Part shown: positions 18,511-28,247 of the stretch, piece by piece
Layout: each line of letters opens with the position of its first letter
Numbering within the stretch: position 1 is the stretch's first letter
Assembly: GCF_002002725.1 (NCBI RefSeq)
Contig: NZ_MUNW01000049.1
Location: 1 to 64,000, forward strand
DNA: 64,000 nucleotides
Source of the DNA: Sinorhizobium sp. A49
GTDB lineage: Bacteria; Pseudomonadota; Alphaproteobacteria; Rhizobiales; Rhizobiaceae
Reading direction: 5' to 3'
Notes under the pieces: generated by a model
What the model saw: only the letters and a program-made list of their open reading frames with translations
What the model was told of the DNA's origin: nothing
Databases searched by the model: none
Translations under genes and position numbers: made by a program

Positions 18511-19962
18511 ATGAAGAATACGGAACGCGTATGGTCGATCGTCGAGGAAAAGAGCCCGGCATTCTTCGCGCTCAGCGACCGTGTTTGGGACAGTCCCGAA
18601 ACCAACTATCAGGAATTTCAATCCGCGAGCGAACATGTCCGCCTGCTTGAAGCGGAGGGGTTTCGCGTTGAGCGCAATGTCGCCGGCCTGCCGACGGCGG
18701 TGACGGGGGAGGCCGGCGAAGGTGGTCCGGTGATCGCGATCCTCGGCGAGTTCGACGCGCTCCCCGGGCTGAGCCAGGTCGCGGGCCTTGCCGAGGAACG
18801 GCCGGTCGTTCCGGGCGGCAACGGCCACGGCTGCGGTCACAACCTGCTCGGCTCCGGCTCCATGCTTGCCGCTGCCGCGGTCAAGGATTACCTCAAGGTC
18901 AATGGCCTGAAGGGCCGCGTGCGCTATTACGGCTGCCCGGCCGAAGAGGGCGGTTCGTCGAAAGGCTTCATGGTGCGGGCCGGCGCCTTCGACGATGTCG
19001 ACATCGCCATCTCCTGGCACCCGGCTGCCTTTTCCGGCGTCAACAATCCGATCTCGCTTGCCTGCAACGAGATCAATTTCCATTTCTCCGGCCGCGCGTC
19101 TCATGCCTCGGCGACGCCGCATCTTGGACGCAGCGCGCTCGATGCCGTCGAGCTGATGAATGTCGGCGTCAACTACATGCGCGAGCACATGCCGTCGAGC
19201 GCCCGGGTGCACTATGCCATCACCGATGCGGGCGGCGATGCGCCGAACGTGGTGCAGGCCCGCGCGACGGTGCGTTATCTCATCCGCGCCCGTTCCTTGC
19301 CGGACCTGCTCGGCCTGATCGAGCGCGTCAAGAAGATCGCTGAAGGCGCGGCGCTGATGACGGAGACGACCGTGCGTCATGAGGTGATCAGCGGCGATGC
19401 CAACCTCGTCGGCAATGCTCCGCTCGAGGCGCGGCTGCAGACCTGTCTCGAACATCTCGGGCCTGCCGCCTTTGATGCAACTGATCTGGAGACAGCGCGA
19501 AAATTCCAGGCCACCTATACGCCTGACGATATTGCCGCGTCTTACGCCCGTTTCGGTCTGTCGCCGCGCAAGGGGCAGCCGCTGTGCGACATGATCTATC
19601 CGCTTTATGGCGGCGACGGCAGCATCGTCGGCTCCACCGACGTCGGCACCGTGAGCTGGGTCGTTCCGACGGTGCAGATGCGCGGCGCGACCTATGCGAT
19701 CGGCACGCCGGGCCATTCCTGGCAGCTGGTCGCACAGGGCAAATTGCCGGCGGCCCACAAGGGCATGGCCCATGCGGCGAAAGCCATGGCGAGCCTTGCC
19801 ATCGACCTTATGTCGGATCCCGAATTGGTGGCCGCCGCCAAGGCGGACCATCGCAGCCGCCTCGACGGAACGCCGTTCGTCAATCCGATCCCGGATGATG
19901 TCGACCCGCCTCTTCCTGCGCGCGACGCCAGCTCCGCCGAAAAGGGAGTGCAGGCGTTGTGA
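18511..19962 (+). CDS. M20 family amidohydrolase (AbgB-like)
   Basis: 483 residues from ATG 18511. M20 dinuclear-metal motifs: GNGHGCGHNLLG, the glutamates in CPAEEGGSSKG, and SWHPA; the lid domain has the RASHASATPHLGRSALDAVELMN segment. AbgB relatives cleave p-aminobenzoyl-glutamate and other N-acyl amino acids. It is the first gene of an operon followed by a polar amino acid ABC transporter, so the cell probably imports an N-acyl or amide-linked amino acid and hydrolyses it. The next gene starts inside its stop codon (GTGA). Confidence 0.82.
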   Translation: MKNTERVWSIVEEKSPAFFALSDRVWDSPETNYQEFQSASEHVRLLEAEGFRVERNVAGLPTAVTGEAGEGGPVIAILGEFDALPGLSQVAGLAEERPVVPGGNGHGCGHNLLGSGSMLAAAAVKDYLKVNGLKGRVRYYGCPAEEGGSSKGFMVRAGAFDDVDIAISWHPAAFSGVNNPISLACNEINFHFSGRASHASATPHLGRSALDAVELMNVGVNYMREHMPSSARVHYAITDAGGDAPNVVQARATVRYLIRARSLPDLLGLIERVKKIAEGAALMTETTVRHEVISGDANLVGNAPLEARLQTCLEHLGPAAFDATDLETARKFQATYTPDDIAASYARFGLSPRKGQPLCDMIYPLYGGDGSIVGSTDVGTVSWVVPTVQMRGATYAIGTPGHSWQLVAQGKLPAAHKGMAHAAKAMASLAIDLMSDPELVAAAKADHRSRLDGTPFVNPIPDDVDPPLPARDASSAEKGVQAL

Positions 19963-20676
19963 CCCAACCCGGTATCCTCGAACTCCTCAGTTTCGGTCCC
20001 GGCGGCTGGGGGAACATTCTGCTTGCCGGCGCGACGATGACGATCCTGATCGCTCTGTCGGGTTATGCGACCGGTGCCGTCATCGGCGTCCTCGGCGCCT
20101 GGGCGAAGGTCCGCGGCGGACCGGTGACGCGCCTCGTTGCCGACGTCTACACGACGGTTCTGCGCGGCATTCCAGATCTGTTGGTGATCTATCTGCTCTA
20201 TTTCGGCGGCTCCGCTGCGATCTCCGCCGTCGGGCACTTCTTCGGCGCTGAAGGCTTCATCGGCTTTCCCGGTTTTCTTGCCGGCATGCTTGCGGTTGGG
20301 ATTACCTCGGGGGCGCAGCATACGGAGGTCTTGCGCGGTGCGTTCAGGGCAGTTCACCCAGGCGAAATCGAGGCGGCCATTGCCTGCGGCATGCCGCGCT
20401 GGCTGCGCTTCCGGCGCATCGTCGCGCCGCTCACTCTCAGGCACGCACTGCGGCCTCGGCAATGTCTGGCAGGTGGTGCTGAAGGAGAGCGCGCTGGTCT
20501 CGATCACCGGTGTCGCCGAACTGTTGCGCCAGGCTCAGGTCGCCGCAGGGTCCACCGGGTTGCCTTTCGATTTCTACCTGATTGCCGGCGCCATCTATCT
20601 GTCGATCTCGACGGTCTCGAGTGCAGTCCTGCACCGGGCCGAGCATCATTTCAGCCGCGGCGTGAGGAGAAGCTGA
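19959..20676 (+). pseudogene. Amino acid ABC transporter permease, frameshifted
   Basis: HisM/ArtQ-type permease starting at GTG 19959. The first 164 codons read normally (LRGIPDLLVIYLLYFGG, then the EAA loop HPGEIEAAIACGMPRWLRFRRIVAPLTLRHAL). At about 20451 the frame breaks; the rest (GLGNVWQVVLKESALVSITGVAELL to HHFSRGVRRS) continues in the next frame and ends at 20676. Comparison with the family (HALPGLGNVW) shows that two bases are missing. Without the shift it would be about 239 residues. The unshifted frame runs on into the next permease. It is either a true mutation or a sequencing error. Confidence 0.85.
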
Positions 20677-21401
20677 TGGACTGGACCTTCCTTCACGAAA
20701 CCTTCGTCAGCCTCGTTTCGGCTGTTCCACTGACACTGTTGCTGGCGGCCAACTCGATCGCGTTCGGCGCGGTCCTGGCGGTCGGCATCGCCGTCGCCCG
20801 GTTTTCGGCTGTCGCTCCGCTGCGCTGGCTGGCGCAGGCCTATGTTTTCGTCTTCCGCGGCACGCCGCTCTTGGTCCAGATCTTCATCATCTATTATGGC
20901 CTCAGCCAGTTTCCGGCCATCCGCCACAGCCTGCTTTGGCCGATCCTCAAGGAGCCCTACTGGTGTGCGGTGCTGGCGCTGGGGCTCAACACCGCCGCCT
21001 ATGCCAGTGAGATCGTCCGCGGCGGCCTGCTTTCGGTGCCTTACGGTCAGGTCGAAGCGGCAAGGGCATGTGGCATGTCGCGCTTCATGATCTTCCGGAG
21101 GATCACGCTGCCCCTCGGCGTCCGGCAGGCGCTGCCTGGCTACGGCAACGAGATGATCTCGATGGTCAAGGCGACGTCGCTGGCGTCGATCATCACCCTG
21201 ATGGAGGTGACCGGCGTTGCCGCGCGCATCATCTCCGAGAGCTACCGCGCGATCGAGGTCTTCGTCGTCGCCGGTGCCATCTATCTCACCATCAACTTCC
21301 TGCTCACCCGCCTGGTGCAACTCGTCGAGTTCCGGCTGAGCCCGCATCTCAGGCAGCCGGTCGCGGTGTTGCCCGCCATCATCGAAGGAGAAGCGCATTG
21401 A
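20676..21401 (+). CDS. Polar amino acid ABC transporter permease
   Basis: 241 residues from ATG 20676, overlapping the previous stop (TGATG) with GAGGAG before it. The HisQM-family pattern is intact: [22 protein letters not shown], then the EAA loop [39 protein letters not shown]. It would pair with the frameshifted permease as the heterodimeric channel of the same importer. Confidence 0.9.
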   Translation: MDWTFLHETFVSLVSAVPLTLLLAANSIAFGAVLAVGIAVARFSAVAPLRWLAQAYVFVFRGTPLLVQIFIIYYGLSQFPAIRHSLLWPILKEPYWCAVLALGLNTAAYASEIVRGGLLSVPYGQVEAARACGMSRFMIFRRITLPLGVRQALPGYGNEMISMVKATSLASIITLMEVTGVAARIISESYRAIEVFVVAGAIYLTINFLLTRLVQLVEFRLSPHLRQPVAVLPAIIEGEAH

Positions 21402-22180
21402 GCTCGCCCGCGTCGTCCGCCGCTCCCGTCGCCATCAGCGTTCGGGACATCCACAAGAGTTTCGGCCCGATCGAGGTCCTGAAGGGCATTTCGCTCGACG
21501 CGCGCGAAGGCGAGGTCGTCTCGATCCTGGGCTCGTCCGGGTCGGGCAAGTCGACCCTGCTTCGCTGCATCAACATGCTCGAGACGCCCGACCGCGGCGC
21601 GGTTACGGTCGCGGGCGAGACCATCGAGATGCTTGCGACCGGCAACGGCAAGAGCCGCCCGAAGGACCGCGCCCAGGTGGACCGTATCCGCTCGCGCCTC
21701 GGCATGGTGTTCCAGAGCTTCAACCTCTGGTCCCACAAGACGGTGCTGGAAAACGTCATCGAAGCGCCGATCCATGTGCAGAAGCGCCCGCGCGCCGAAT
21801 GCATCGAGGAGGCCGAAGCGCTTCTTGCCAAGGTCGGGATCGCGGCCAAGCGCAATCACTACCCGGCGCATCTTTCCGGCGGCCAACAGCAGCGGGCGGC
21901 CATCGCACGGGCGCTGGCAATGCGCCCGGCGGTGATGCTGTTCGACGAGCCGACATCCGCTCTTGATCCCGAACTCGTCGGCGAGGTGCTGCGTGTTATG
22001 CGCGCGCTCGCCGAAGAGGGGCGCACGATGCTGGTCGTCACCCACGAGATGGGTTTCGCCCGCGATGTCTCGAGCCGGGTCATCTTTCTTCACCAAGGCC
22101 AGATCGAGGAAGACGGTCGGCCGGACGAGGTATTTGGCAATGCCAAATCGGACCGCTTCCGGCGGTTCATCAAGGCGTGA
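21398..22180 (+). CDS. Polar amino acid ABC transporter ATP-binding protein
   Basis: 260 residues from TTG 21398, overlapping the permease stop, with AAGGAG 8 bases upstream. Walker [10 protein letters not shown], signature LSGGQQQR, Walker [15 protein letters not shown] and switch VVTHEMGFA match the HisP/GlnQ branch. The insert after strand 3 ([22 protein letters not shown]) is typical of HisP-like proteins. It powers the two preceding permeases. Confidence 0.92.
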   Translation: MSSPASSAAPVAISVRDIHKSFGPIEVLKGISLDAREGEVVSILGSSGSGKSTLLRCINMLETPDRGAVTVAGETIEMLATGNGKSRPKDRAQVDRIRSRLGMVFQSFNLWSHKTVLENVIEAPIHVQKRPRAECIEEAEALLAKVGIAAKRNHYPAHLSGGQQQRAAIARALAMRPAVMLFDEPTSALDPELVGEVLRVMRALAEEGRTMLVVTHEMGFARDVSSRVIFLHQGQIEEDGRPDEVFGNAKSDRFRRFIKA

Positions 22181-22219
22181 ACCGCCGGCTCTAACCACTC
22201 AAAAAAAGGGGAACTACGA

Positions 22220-23077
22220 ATGAACTACACGAAATCGGCAATGAAGGCTTTGTGCATCGCGACGATGCTGTTTTCCGCCAGCGGCGCCCATGCGGAAAAA
22301 AAGACGTGGACGCGTGTATCGATCGCCACCGAAGGCGGCTTCAAGCCCTACAACTTCACCAAGCCCGACGGCACGCTCGACGGCTATGAGATCGAGCTCA
22401 GCAAGTATCTCTGCGCCCACATGAAGGTGGAATGCGAGATCAACGTCCAGAATTTCGACGGCATGATCCCGGCGCTGAACGCCGGCAAGTTCGACGCGAT
22501 CATTTCCGGCATGTCGGCAACGGCCAAGCGCGAGCAGGTCATCGACTTCAGCGACTCCTACGGCTCGACGGGCCAGGCATTTGCGACCTCCAAGTCCGGC
22601 CCGCTTGCATCGCTGCCCGAAAAGGGCGTCGTGTTCTCGCTCGCTTCGAACGAGGCGGGTGCCGTTGCCGAGATCGAGAAGCTGAAACCGCTGCTCGAAG
22701 GCAAGACGATCGGCGTCCAGATCGCCTCGACCGGCGCCGCCTTCGTCGACAAGTATCTGAAGGGCGTTGTCGAGGTGCGCGAGTACAAGACGACCGAAGA
22801 ACACGATCTTGATCTGGCCGCCGGCCGCGTCGACCTGGTCATGGCCTCGATGGCGTATCTGACGACGGCTTCCGAAAAGCCTGGCAATGAGGACATGACC
22901 ACGGCTGGTCCCCGCTTCCAGGGCGGCTTTCTCGGTCGCGGCAGTTCGGTTGGCCTACGCAAGACGGATCCGGAGCTCAAGGCCCTGTTCAACGAGGCGA
23001 TCGCAGCCGCCAAGGCAGATGGAACGATCAAGGCGCTTTCGGAAAAGTGGTTCGGCTTCGACGTCACGCCACGATAA
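22220..23077 (+). CDS. Amino acid ABC transporter substrate-binding protein (SBP_bac_3)
   Basis: 285 residues with a signal peptide ending SASGAHA. The mature protein follows the family-3 binding protein pattern: VSIATEGGFKPYNFTKPDGTLDGYEIEL, then MIPALNAGKFDAIISGMSATAKREQVIDFS. It is periplasmic and presumably sets the specificity for the M20-linked transporter. It is the last gene of the operon; a hairpin follows. Confidence 0.92.
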   Translation: MNYTKSAMKALCIATMLFSASGAHAEKKTWTRVSIATEGGFKPYNFTKPDGTLDGYEIELSKYLCAHMKVECEINVQNFDGMIPALNAGKFDAIISGMSATAKREQVIDFSDSYGSTGQAFATSKSGPLASLPEKGVVFSLASNEAGAVAEIEKLKPLLEGKTIGVQIASTGAAFVDKYLKGVVEVREYKTTEEHDLDLAAGRVDLVMASMAYLTTASEKPGNEDMTTAGPRFQGGFLGRGSSVGLRKTDPELKALFNEAIAAAKADGTIKALSEKWFGFDVTPR

Positions 23078-23101
23078 GGCATACAGCCATTCGCTTTTTC
23101 A

Positions 23102-23137
23102 CTGGACGTCGTCGCGTAAGATCGCGGCGGCGTCCAG
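23102..23137 (+). terminator. Terminator-like hairpin after the amino acid ABC operon
   Basis: 15-base arms (23102-23116, 23123-23137) with two G-U type mismatches around TAAGAT. It lies 24 bases after the binding-protein stop. It lacks a clear T-tract afterwards, so its efficiency is uncertain. Confidence 0.5.
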
Positions 23138-23201
23138 CCGCATAACTGGGGAACCCTCACCGCCGCCCCCGATCGCCCAGGCGGGAAAACTCCTGCGCCA
23201 A

Positions 23202-24080
23202 TCAGGCCTGCAGTTTCGCAACCGTCTTGGTCGCCAGCCCTAGCAGCGACGCGGGCCCGCCGAAAGGCCAGCTTGGCAGGCCTACGGGAACCACGCCGCC
23301 CGACGCGACCACGGGAAGCATCGGCCATAGCGCGCTATTGAGCAATTCTGCCGGTGCTTCCTCGGCAAGCAGGATAAGCTTGGATTTTCCATCCAGCGCG
23401 GCAAGACCCTCGAGCCCGATGGTGCTGAACCCGAACGATTCAGCCGGCAGAGCGAGGGCTGCAGTAAAGCCGGCCCGAACGAACACCTGCATCACCGCCG
23501 AATTCGACGTGAAGATGCGCAGGCGCGGCACGCCCGGCAGCGGTTGGGCGACGAGCACTGGCTGGCCGCCAAGCTTGCTACCGGCGATTTCCTTGGCGAT
23601 GTCGGCAAGTTTCGTGTCGAAATCTGCAAGCAGACCGTTGGCCGCCTGGCTGCGGTCCAGCGCCTCGCCGGCCGCTTTCGTGCAGTCATAGACCGCGGCG
23701 AGAAGGTCGCCATCTTGCGGCTGGTCGTCGAGGAGCCGTGTCGGGCCGATTTCCGATAGCCTATGTTCGAGCGGGCGGTGACGCAGCGCAGAAGACAGGA
23801 TGAGGTCCGGTCTAAGGCGGTTCAGCGCCTCCATGCCCGGTTGCTGCCGCCCGCCGACATCTATTGCGTCGGCGAGCCCGTCATTGTTGACGGACACCCA
23901 TCGGCGATAGCCGTCGAGATCGGCAACGCCGACGGGACGTTCGCCGAGCAGCAGGGCGATTTCGGTTGCCAGCCATTCGAGCGTGACGAGCCGGCGCGGC
24001 TCGCCGGCATGAAGGCGCGGGGCAGCCAGAAGCGACAGGGCGCCGAAAACGAAACCGCGGCGCGTCTGCCTGATCACCAT
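23202..24080 (-). CDS. fhuD: Ferric-hydroxamate binding protein
   Basis: 292 residues from ATG 24080, overlapping the fhuA stop by 7 bases. The N-terminus RQTRRGFVFGALSLLAAPRLHA is a twin-arginine signal, as in E. coli FhuD. The mature start RRLVTLEWLATEIALLLGERPVGVADLDGYRRWV closely follows the FhuD pattern (LEWL...LG..P.GVAD...YR.WV). It is periplasmic and should deliver a ferric siderophore to FhuB. It is cotranscribed with the receptor gene. Confidence 0.85.
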   Translation of the reverse strand: MVIRQTRRGFVFGALSLLAAPRLHAGEPRRLVTLEWLATEIALLLGERPVGVADLDGYRRWVSVNNDGLADAIDVGGRQQPGMEALNRLRPDLILSSALRHRPLEHRLSEIGPTRLLDDQPQDGDLLAAVYDCTKAAGEALDRSQAANGLLADFDTKLADIAKEIAGSKLGGQPVLVAQPLPGVPRLRIFTSNSAVMQVFVRAGFTAALALPAESFGFSTIGLEGLAALDGKSKLILLAEEAPAELLNSALWPMLPVVASGGVVPVGLPSWPFGGPASLLGLATKTVAKLQA

Positions 24081-26296
24081 TTGATGCTCGCCGTGGCGAC
24101 GACGGACCGGCCCTGGCCGTAGTAGCACTGGGTCGGCGTGTTGCATCCGGCAACATAGGTCTTGTCGCCGAGGTTGTAGCCGTTGAGCTGCAGGCCGTAA
24201 CGGTTGTGCTCGTAGCGGACGAAGGCGTCGACCAGCGTGTATCCGGGCACGAAGAACGTGTTGGTCGTGTCTCCGGCTGTCTTGCCGATGTGGCGCACGC
24301 CGCCGCCGACCACCAGTTCGCCTTCCCATGCATCCGGCAGAGCTATGTCATAGCTGACGAACAGCGACTGCTGCTGCTTGGGTACGGTGTAGGGCATCTT
24401 TCCGATCTGCGACGCGGTCTGGCTTTCTGTGACTTCCGGATCCTGGAAGCTGGCGGCCGCCGTCAGGTTGAGGCCGTCCCAGAGGCTGGCATTGGCTTCG
24501 ATCTCCACGCCACGCACCCGGACTTCATCGGTCTGATAGTAGACGGTCGCGATGCGGTTGACCACATTCTGCTGCGTTGCCTCGAAGGCCGACAGCGTCA
24601 CGTCGAAGTCGGCTCCATCGGGCGCGTACTTGACGCCCACTTCCTTCAGCGTGCCCGTGGTCGGCTTCAGCGGCGTATTGGCCAGAGTCAGCACCGGCAG
24701 GAACGAGGTCGAGTAAAGCGCGTAGGGCACGATGCCGTTGTCGAAGACGTAGGCCGCGCCGACGCGGCCCGTAAACTGGCTCGGATCCTGGGTGTATGGC
24801 GTCGTCACGCCGGTTGCCAGCGCCTTGGACTGAGAGCTGATGTTGACGAAATCCTGCCGCCCGCTGGCGGTCAGGCGCAGCCCGCCGAGCTCGATCTGGT
24901 CCTGGACATAGATGCCGACCTGTCGCTGGATCTGGTCGAGGCGGGTTGTCAGCGCCGCGGGCGTGAACGGCTGGTCGTAGGTCGGATCGAAAAGGTCCTG
25001 CGTCGGACCGACCTTTGAACCGGTGTTGTTGATCAGGCGCTGCCACTGGAAGTCGACACCGGCCAGCATCGTGTGCTGCATCGGGCCGGTATCGAATTTG
25101 TATTCGAGGTTGGTGTCGAGCGCGTAGGCGTCGAGCACCGGCTGCGCATTGTAGACCGTGCGCGTGATCGTCCGGTTGTCGGGCAGAAGGCCGCTGGTGA
25201 AGAGGTTCTGGTAGTTGGCGTCGAGACGCGAATAGCGGAAGTTCTGCCGTAGCGTCAGGTCGTCGCTGAGCGCATGCTCCAGGCGGTAGCCGACATAGGC
25301 GGTTTCCTTCTCATAGGTGTCGTAGCGCGGGTCGCCGTCGGTGAAGTCCCTCGGGATCGTCAGCCCCAGGCCGTTGGGCAGCACACTGCCGCGTGCCGGG
25401 ATGATGGCGCCGGCCTGGCCGGCATCGTCCTTCATGTAGGCACCGTAAACGGTGAAGCTGGTATCCTCGTCCGGCGCCCAGGAGATCGTCGGGCTGATGG
25501 CAAAACGATCGTTCTTGCCAAGCTTGATGCCCGTTTCACTGTCGCGGTAGATGCCGGTCAGGCGATAGGCGAGATCGCTGTCCTTGCCGAGCGGGCCGGT
25601 GAGGTCGAAGCCGGTCTCTTTCTGGCTGAAGCTGCCGTAGCGTGCATAGACTTCGCCGCTTGCTTCGTCGGACGGGTCCTTGCTGATCATGTTGACGACG
25701 CCGCCGACATTGGTCTGGCCAAACAGCGCCGAGCTTGGACCACGAAGGACTTCGACGCGGTTGAGGAAATAGGGTTCGATGCGAAAGCCGGCATATCCGC
25801 CGGTCTGGTTGGCGATCTGCGGGATGCGCAGGCCGTCGAGATAAAGATCGGCCGGGAAGCCGCGCACGGTGAAATAGTCCGAGCGCGTGTCGTTGCCATA
25901 GCGCTGGCCGTTGACGTTGGCGCTGTAGACCAGGCTGTCGGCGACGGACTGCACGGCGCGATCCGTCATGCTCGCCCGGGTGATGACGGAGATCGATTGT
26001 GGCGTCTCGGCAACGGGGGTCGGTGTCTTGGTGGCCGATGCGCTGTCCCTGGCGACATAACCGTCTCCGGCCGAGCGCGATGTCTTTGTCGTCGCGCGGT
26101 TGCCCTCGACGGTAATCGTTTCGAGCGCCGTTGCCGGCTGCGCGGTTTGCGCATGGGCGGGCGTCTGCGCCAGAATTGCGAAACCGGCAACACTGGAAAT
26201 CAGCAGGCCATAGGTCGTCGAGCGTGCTTTTTGCACGGAACGCATCGGCAGGTCGCCGTTGGATGAGCGCGCGGAACTCGAATGCCTGTGTACCAT
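24074..26296 (-). CDS. fhuA: TonB-dependent ferric-siderophore receptor (FhuA type)
   Basis: About 740 residues from ATG 26296, with AGGAAAATTGG before it; another in-frame ATG at 26245 is possible. Signal peptide ends PAHA, a TonB-box-like ALETITVEGN follows, then the plug domain (TPQSISVITRASMTDRAVQSVADSL, VEVLRGPSSALFGQTNVGGVVNMISK) and a 22-strand barrel ending in the aromatic SIKW. The outer-membrane receptor belongs to the ferrichrome/FpvA class. Downstream fhuD and divergent fhuCB point to hydroxamates, but receptors in this class are broad, so another ligand is possible. Confidence 0.85.
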   Translation of the reverse strand: MVHRHSSSARSSNGDLPMRSVQKARSTTYGLLISSVAGFAILAQTPAHAQTAQPATALETITVEGNRATTKTSRSAGDGYVARDSASATKTPTPVAETPQSISVITRASMTDRAVQSVADSLVYSANVNGQRYGNDTRSDYFTVRGFPADLYLDGLRIPQIANQTGGYAGFRIEPYFLNRVEVLRGPSSALFGQTNVGGVVNMISKDPSDEASGEVYARYGSFSQKETGFDLTGPLGKDSDLAYRLTGIYRDSETGIKLGKNDRFAISPTISWAPDEDTSFTVYGAYMKDDAGQAGAIIPARGSVLPNGLGLTIPRDFTDGDPRYDTYEKETAYVGYRLEHALSDDLTLRQNFRYSRLDANYQNLFTSGLLPDNRTITRTVYNAQPVLDAYALDTNLEYKFDTGPMQHTMLAGVDFQWQRLINNTGSKVGPTQDLFDPTYDQPFTPAALTTRLDQIQRQVGIYVQDQIELGGLRLTASGRQDFVNISSQSKALATGVTTPYTQDPSQFTGRVGAAYVFDNGIVPYALYSTSFLPVLTLANTPLKPTTGTLKEVGVKYAPDGADFDVTLSAFEATQQNVVNRIATVYYQTDEVRVRGVEIEANASLWDGLNLTAAASFQDPEVTESQTASQIGKMPYTVPKQQQSLFVSYDIALPDAWEGELVVGGGVRHIGKTAGDTTNTFFVPGYTLVDAFVRYEHNRYGLQLNGYNLGDKTYVAGCNTPTQCYYGQGRSVVATASIKW

Positions 26297-26309
26297 TGCC
26301 AATTTTCCT

Positions 26310-26322
26310 GACCTTGCATGTC
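26310..26322. promoter_or_regulatory. 13-base site shared with the asbA leader
   Basis: GACCTTGCATGTC lies 14-26 bases upstream of the fhuA start. The exact reverse complement lies at 53082-53094, 21-33 bases upstream of asbA. The sequence is quasi-symmetric around TGCA. It may be an operator common to the two iron loci, but chance is not excluded. Confidence 0.35.
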
Positions 26323-26448
26323 CAGAGCGGCGGGCCCGCCTGCGGGTGCAGAAAGGTCGATGCCTGTCGTTTGTGCGGGTTTGCCGAACCGTTTTCGGCG
26401 ACTAACTAGACTTTTGAAGTCAACATTGTCAGGTCAAAAATGATCGAG

Positions 26449-26513
26449 ATCGGGCCAATATATGGCCCGATGAAGCGTAATGTGATTGATTGAGGGAGGC
26501 GGGCCAAATATTG
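26449..26513. promoter_or_regulatory. Palindrome and direct repeat between fhuA and araC
   Basis: ATCGGGCCA-ATATA-TGGCCCGAT (26449-26471) is a perfect inverted repeat. Its left part, CGGGCCAATATATG, recurs as CGGGCCAAATATTG at 26500-26513, 49 bases on. AraC-type siderophore regulators commonly bind such direct repeats. The 26297-26640 gap carries these elements and should hold both promoters. Confidence 0.5.
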
Positions 26514-26640
26514 CTTTGAAAATACCTGGGGGCGTGTCTATTGCTCACCGAAATATGGGCGGGAAGAGCAATCCCGCCGGGCATGAGCGTGAGGCGCAAC
26601 GCAAGGTCGCGCTCAGCCGATAGCAATTGACGAGGACGAA

Positions 26641-27387
26641 GTGAAGCGCCCGCAGCAAGCCATCGATCTTCAGACGGTTCCGCGGCCCGTTGCGGCGATG
26701 ACCCGTCTTTACGAGACGAGTGTCGATTTCGGTTGGCACAGCCATCGGCGCGGCCAATTGCTGCAGAGCGTCGAAGGCTTCATGACGGCGCGAACGTTGG
26801 ATGCGTCGTTCATCGTGCCGAGCGGGCATGGCCTGCTGATCGCGCCGAACCTGCCGCACGCCGTGACCAGCCACGGCCGGGTGCGGATGCAGTCGCTTTA
26901 CATCGAGCCGGCGACCGATCCGGTGCTGGGATGGGATCCGGTCCGCGTCATTCCGGCATCGCCGTTGCTGTCGGCGACCGTTTCGGCCCTGCTTGAAGAG
27001 CCCGTGCTCTATGACGAGGATGGCCGGGGCGGGCATCTCGTCGCCTTGATCCTGCAGGAGATCACGCGCGCCAAGGAAGGCCCCTTCGCTCTGCCGATGC
27101 CGCAGGACAAACGGTTGCAGAAACTCTGCATGGATCTCTCCGACAAGCCATCCATCGATCTCGATATCGACAGCTGGTCCGACATGCTGGGCATGAGCCG
27201 GCGGACCATGACCCGCAAGTTCCGGACGCAGACCGGCATGAGTTTTGCCGAGTGGCGACGGCGTCTGCGCATCGCCCATGTCATGCGCCGTCGGGCCGAA
27301 GGCGCACGGTTGGAGGAGGCGGCTGTTGACGTCGGATATCGCTCCGTTTCGGCCCTGCGCAACGCGCTGCGCGAGGTGCTGCCGTGA
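26641..27387 (+). CDS. AraC family regulator of the fhu locus
   Basis: 248 residues from GTG 26641, with GAGGACGAA just upstream. The N-terminal cupin-like part has WHSHRRGQLLQSVEG and VPSGHGLLIAPNLPHAV; the C-terminal double helix-turn-helix starts DIDSWSDMLGMSRRTMTRKFRTQTGMSFAEWRRRLR. The second motif is AAVDVGYRSVSALRNALRE. The 3' end overlaps the fhuC start (GTGA). It is probably the local activator or repressor of siderophore uptake; the ligand could be the ferric siderophore itself. Confidence 0.85.
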   Translation: MKRPQQAIDLQTVPRPVAAMTRLYETSVDFGWHSHRRGQLLQSVEGFMTARTLDASFIVPSGHGLLIAPNLPHAVTSHGRVRMQSLYIEPATDPVLGWDPVRVIPASPLLSATVSALLEEPVLYDEDGRGGHLVALILQEITRAKEGPFALPMPQDKRLQKLCMDLSDKPSIDLDIDSWSDMLGMSRRTMTRKFRTQTGMSFAEWRRRLRIAHVMRRRAEGARLEEAAVDVGYRSVSALRNALREVLP

Positions 27388-28247
27388 CCGCGGTCGCAAT
27401 GGCGGCGGATCCCGCCGAGAAAAGCCAGGGCACCATCATACAGGCGACGGATGTCAGCGTCGTCTTCAATGGCATGGCGGCTGTCGATCGGGCCTCTGTC
27501 GCTATTCGTCCCGGTCGCATCACCGCTATTTGCGGCGCGAACGGCTCGGGCAAGAGTACGCTTCTGAAATGCCTTTCAGGGCTGGAGGCGCCGACCAGCG
27601 GCGCTGTCCTGCTCGCCGGTCAGGCCCTTGCCGGCCTGAGCCGGGGCCAGATCGCAAGGCAGGTTGCCGTGCTGGGGCAAAACCCTGAAACACCTGCGGG
27701 TCTGAATGTCGAGGAACTGGTCGAGCAGGGACGATATCCGCACCGGCCGTGGCTGACGCGCCTGAGGGCGGGGGACCGGGATGCGATTGAGCGGGCGATT
27801 GCTGCCGTCGATCTCAAGGATATGCGCCAGCGCCAGCTCGCCTCGCTTTCCGGCGGCGAGCGCCAACGGGCCTGGGTGGCGATGGCCCTTGCCCAAGAGC
27901 CGCAGATTCTCTTTCTCGACGAGCCCACCAGCTTCCTCGACGTGCGCCATCAGGCGGAGCTTTTGACGCTCTTGCGTCGGCTCAACCGCGAGGAGGGGCT
28001 GACGATCATCGCGGTGCTGCACGATCTCAATCAGGTGGTCGAATTTGCCGACGACGTCATCCTGATGAAGAAGGGGCAGGTGCTTTCGACCGGCGCGCCG
28101 GTGGAGATTTTCACACCACGGCTCCTGAGCCATGCCTTCGGATGCACGGTTGATGTTGTCCCGCATCCCCATACCGGCCGGCCCTTCTGCCTGATCGACT
28201 GGGTCGCAGACCGCAGCGACCGTGATGGCGCGAGAGACCATCGCTAG
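27384..28247 (+). CDS. fhuC: Ferric-siderophore ABC transporter ATP-binding protein
   Basis: 287 residues from GTG 27384. Walker A GANGSGKST, signature LSGGERQRAWVAMAL, Walker B ILFLDEPTSFLD and the switch AVLHDLNQVVEFAD follow the FecE/FhuC family. It supplies energy to FhuB. Its stop overlaps the fhuB start (TAGTG), so the two are translationally coupled. Confidence 0.9.
   Translation: MTAVAMAADPAEKSQGTIIQATDVSVVFNGMAAVDRASVAIRPGRITAICGANGSGKSTLLKCLSGLEAPTSGAVLLAGQALAGLSRGQIARQVAVLGQNPETPAGLNVEELVEQGRYPHRPWLTRLRAGDRDAIERAIAAVDLKDMRQRQLASLSGGERQRAWVAMALAQEPQILFLDEPTSFLDVRHQAELLTLLRRLNREEGLTIIAVLHDLNQVVEFADDVILMKKGQVLSTGAPVEIFTPRLLSHAFGCTVDVVPHPHTGRPFCLIDWVADRSDRDGARDHR

Noticed and set aside
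20440-20460. Programmed ribosomal frameshifting in the permease
   Set aside because: No slippery heptamer or downstream pseudoknot is visible at the break, and this permease family is not known for frameshifting.
20676-21401. A single 480-residue fused permease from 19959
   Set aside because: The fusion is an artefact of the frameshift; the second permease has its own start and ribosome binding site at 20676.
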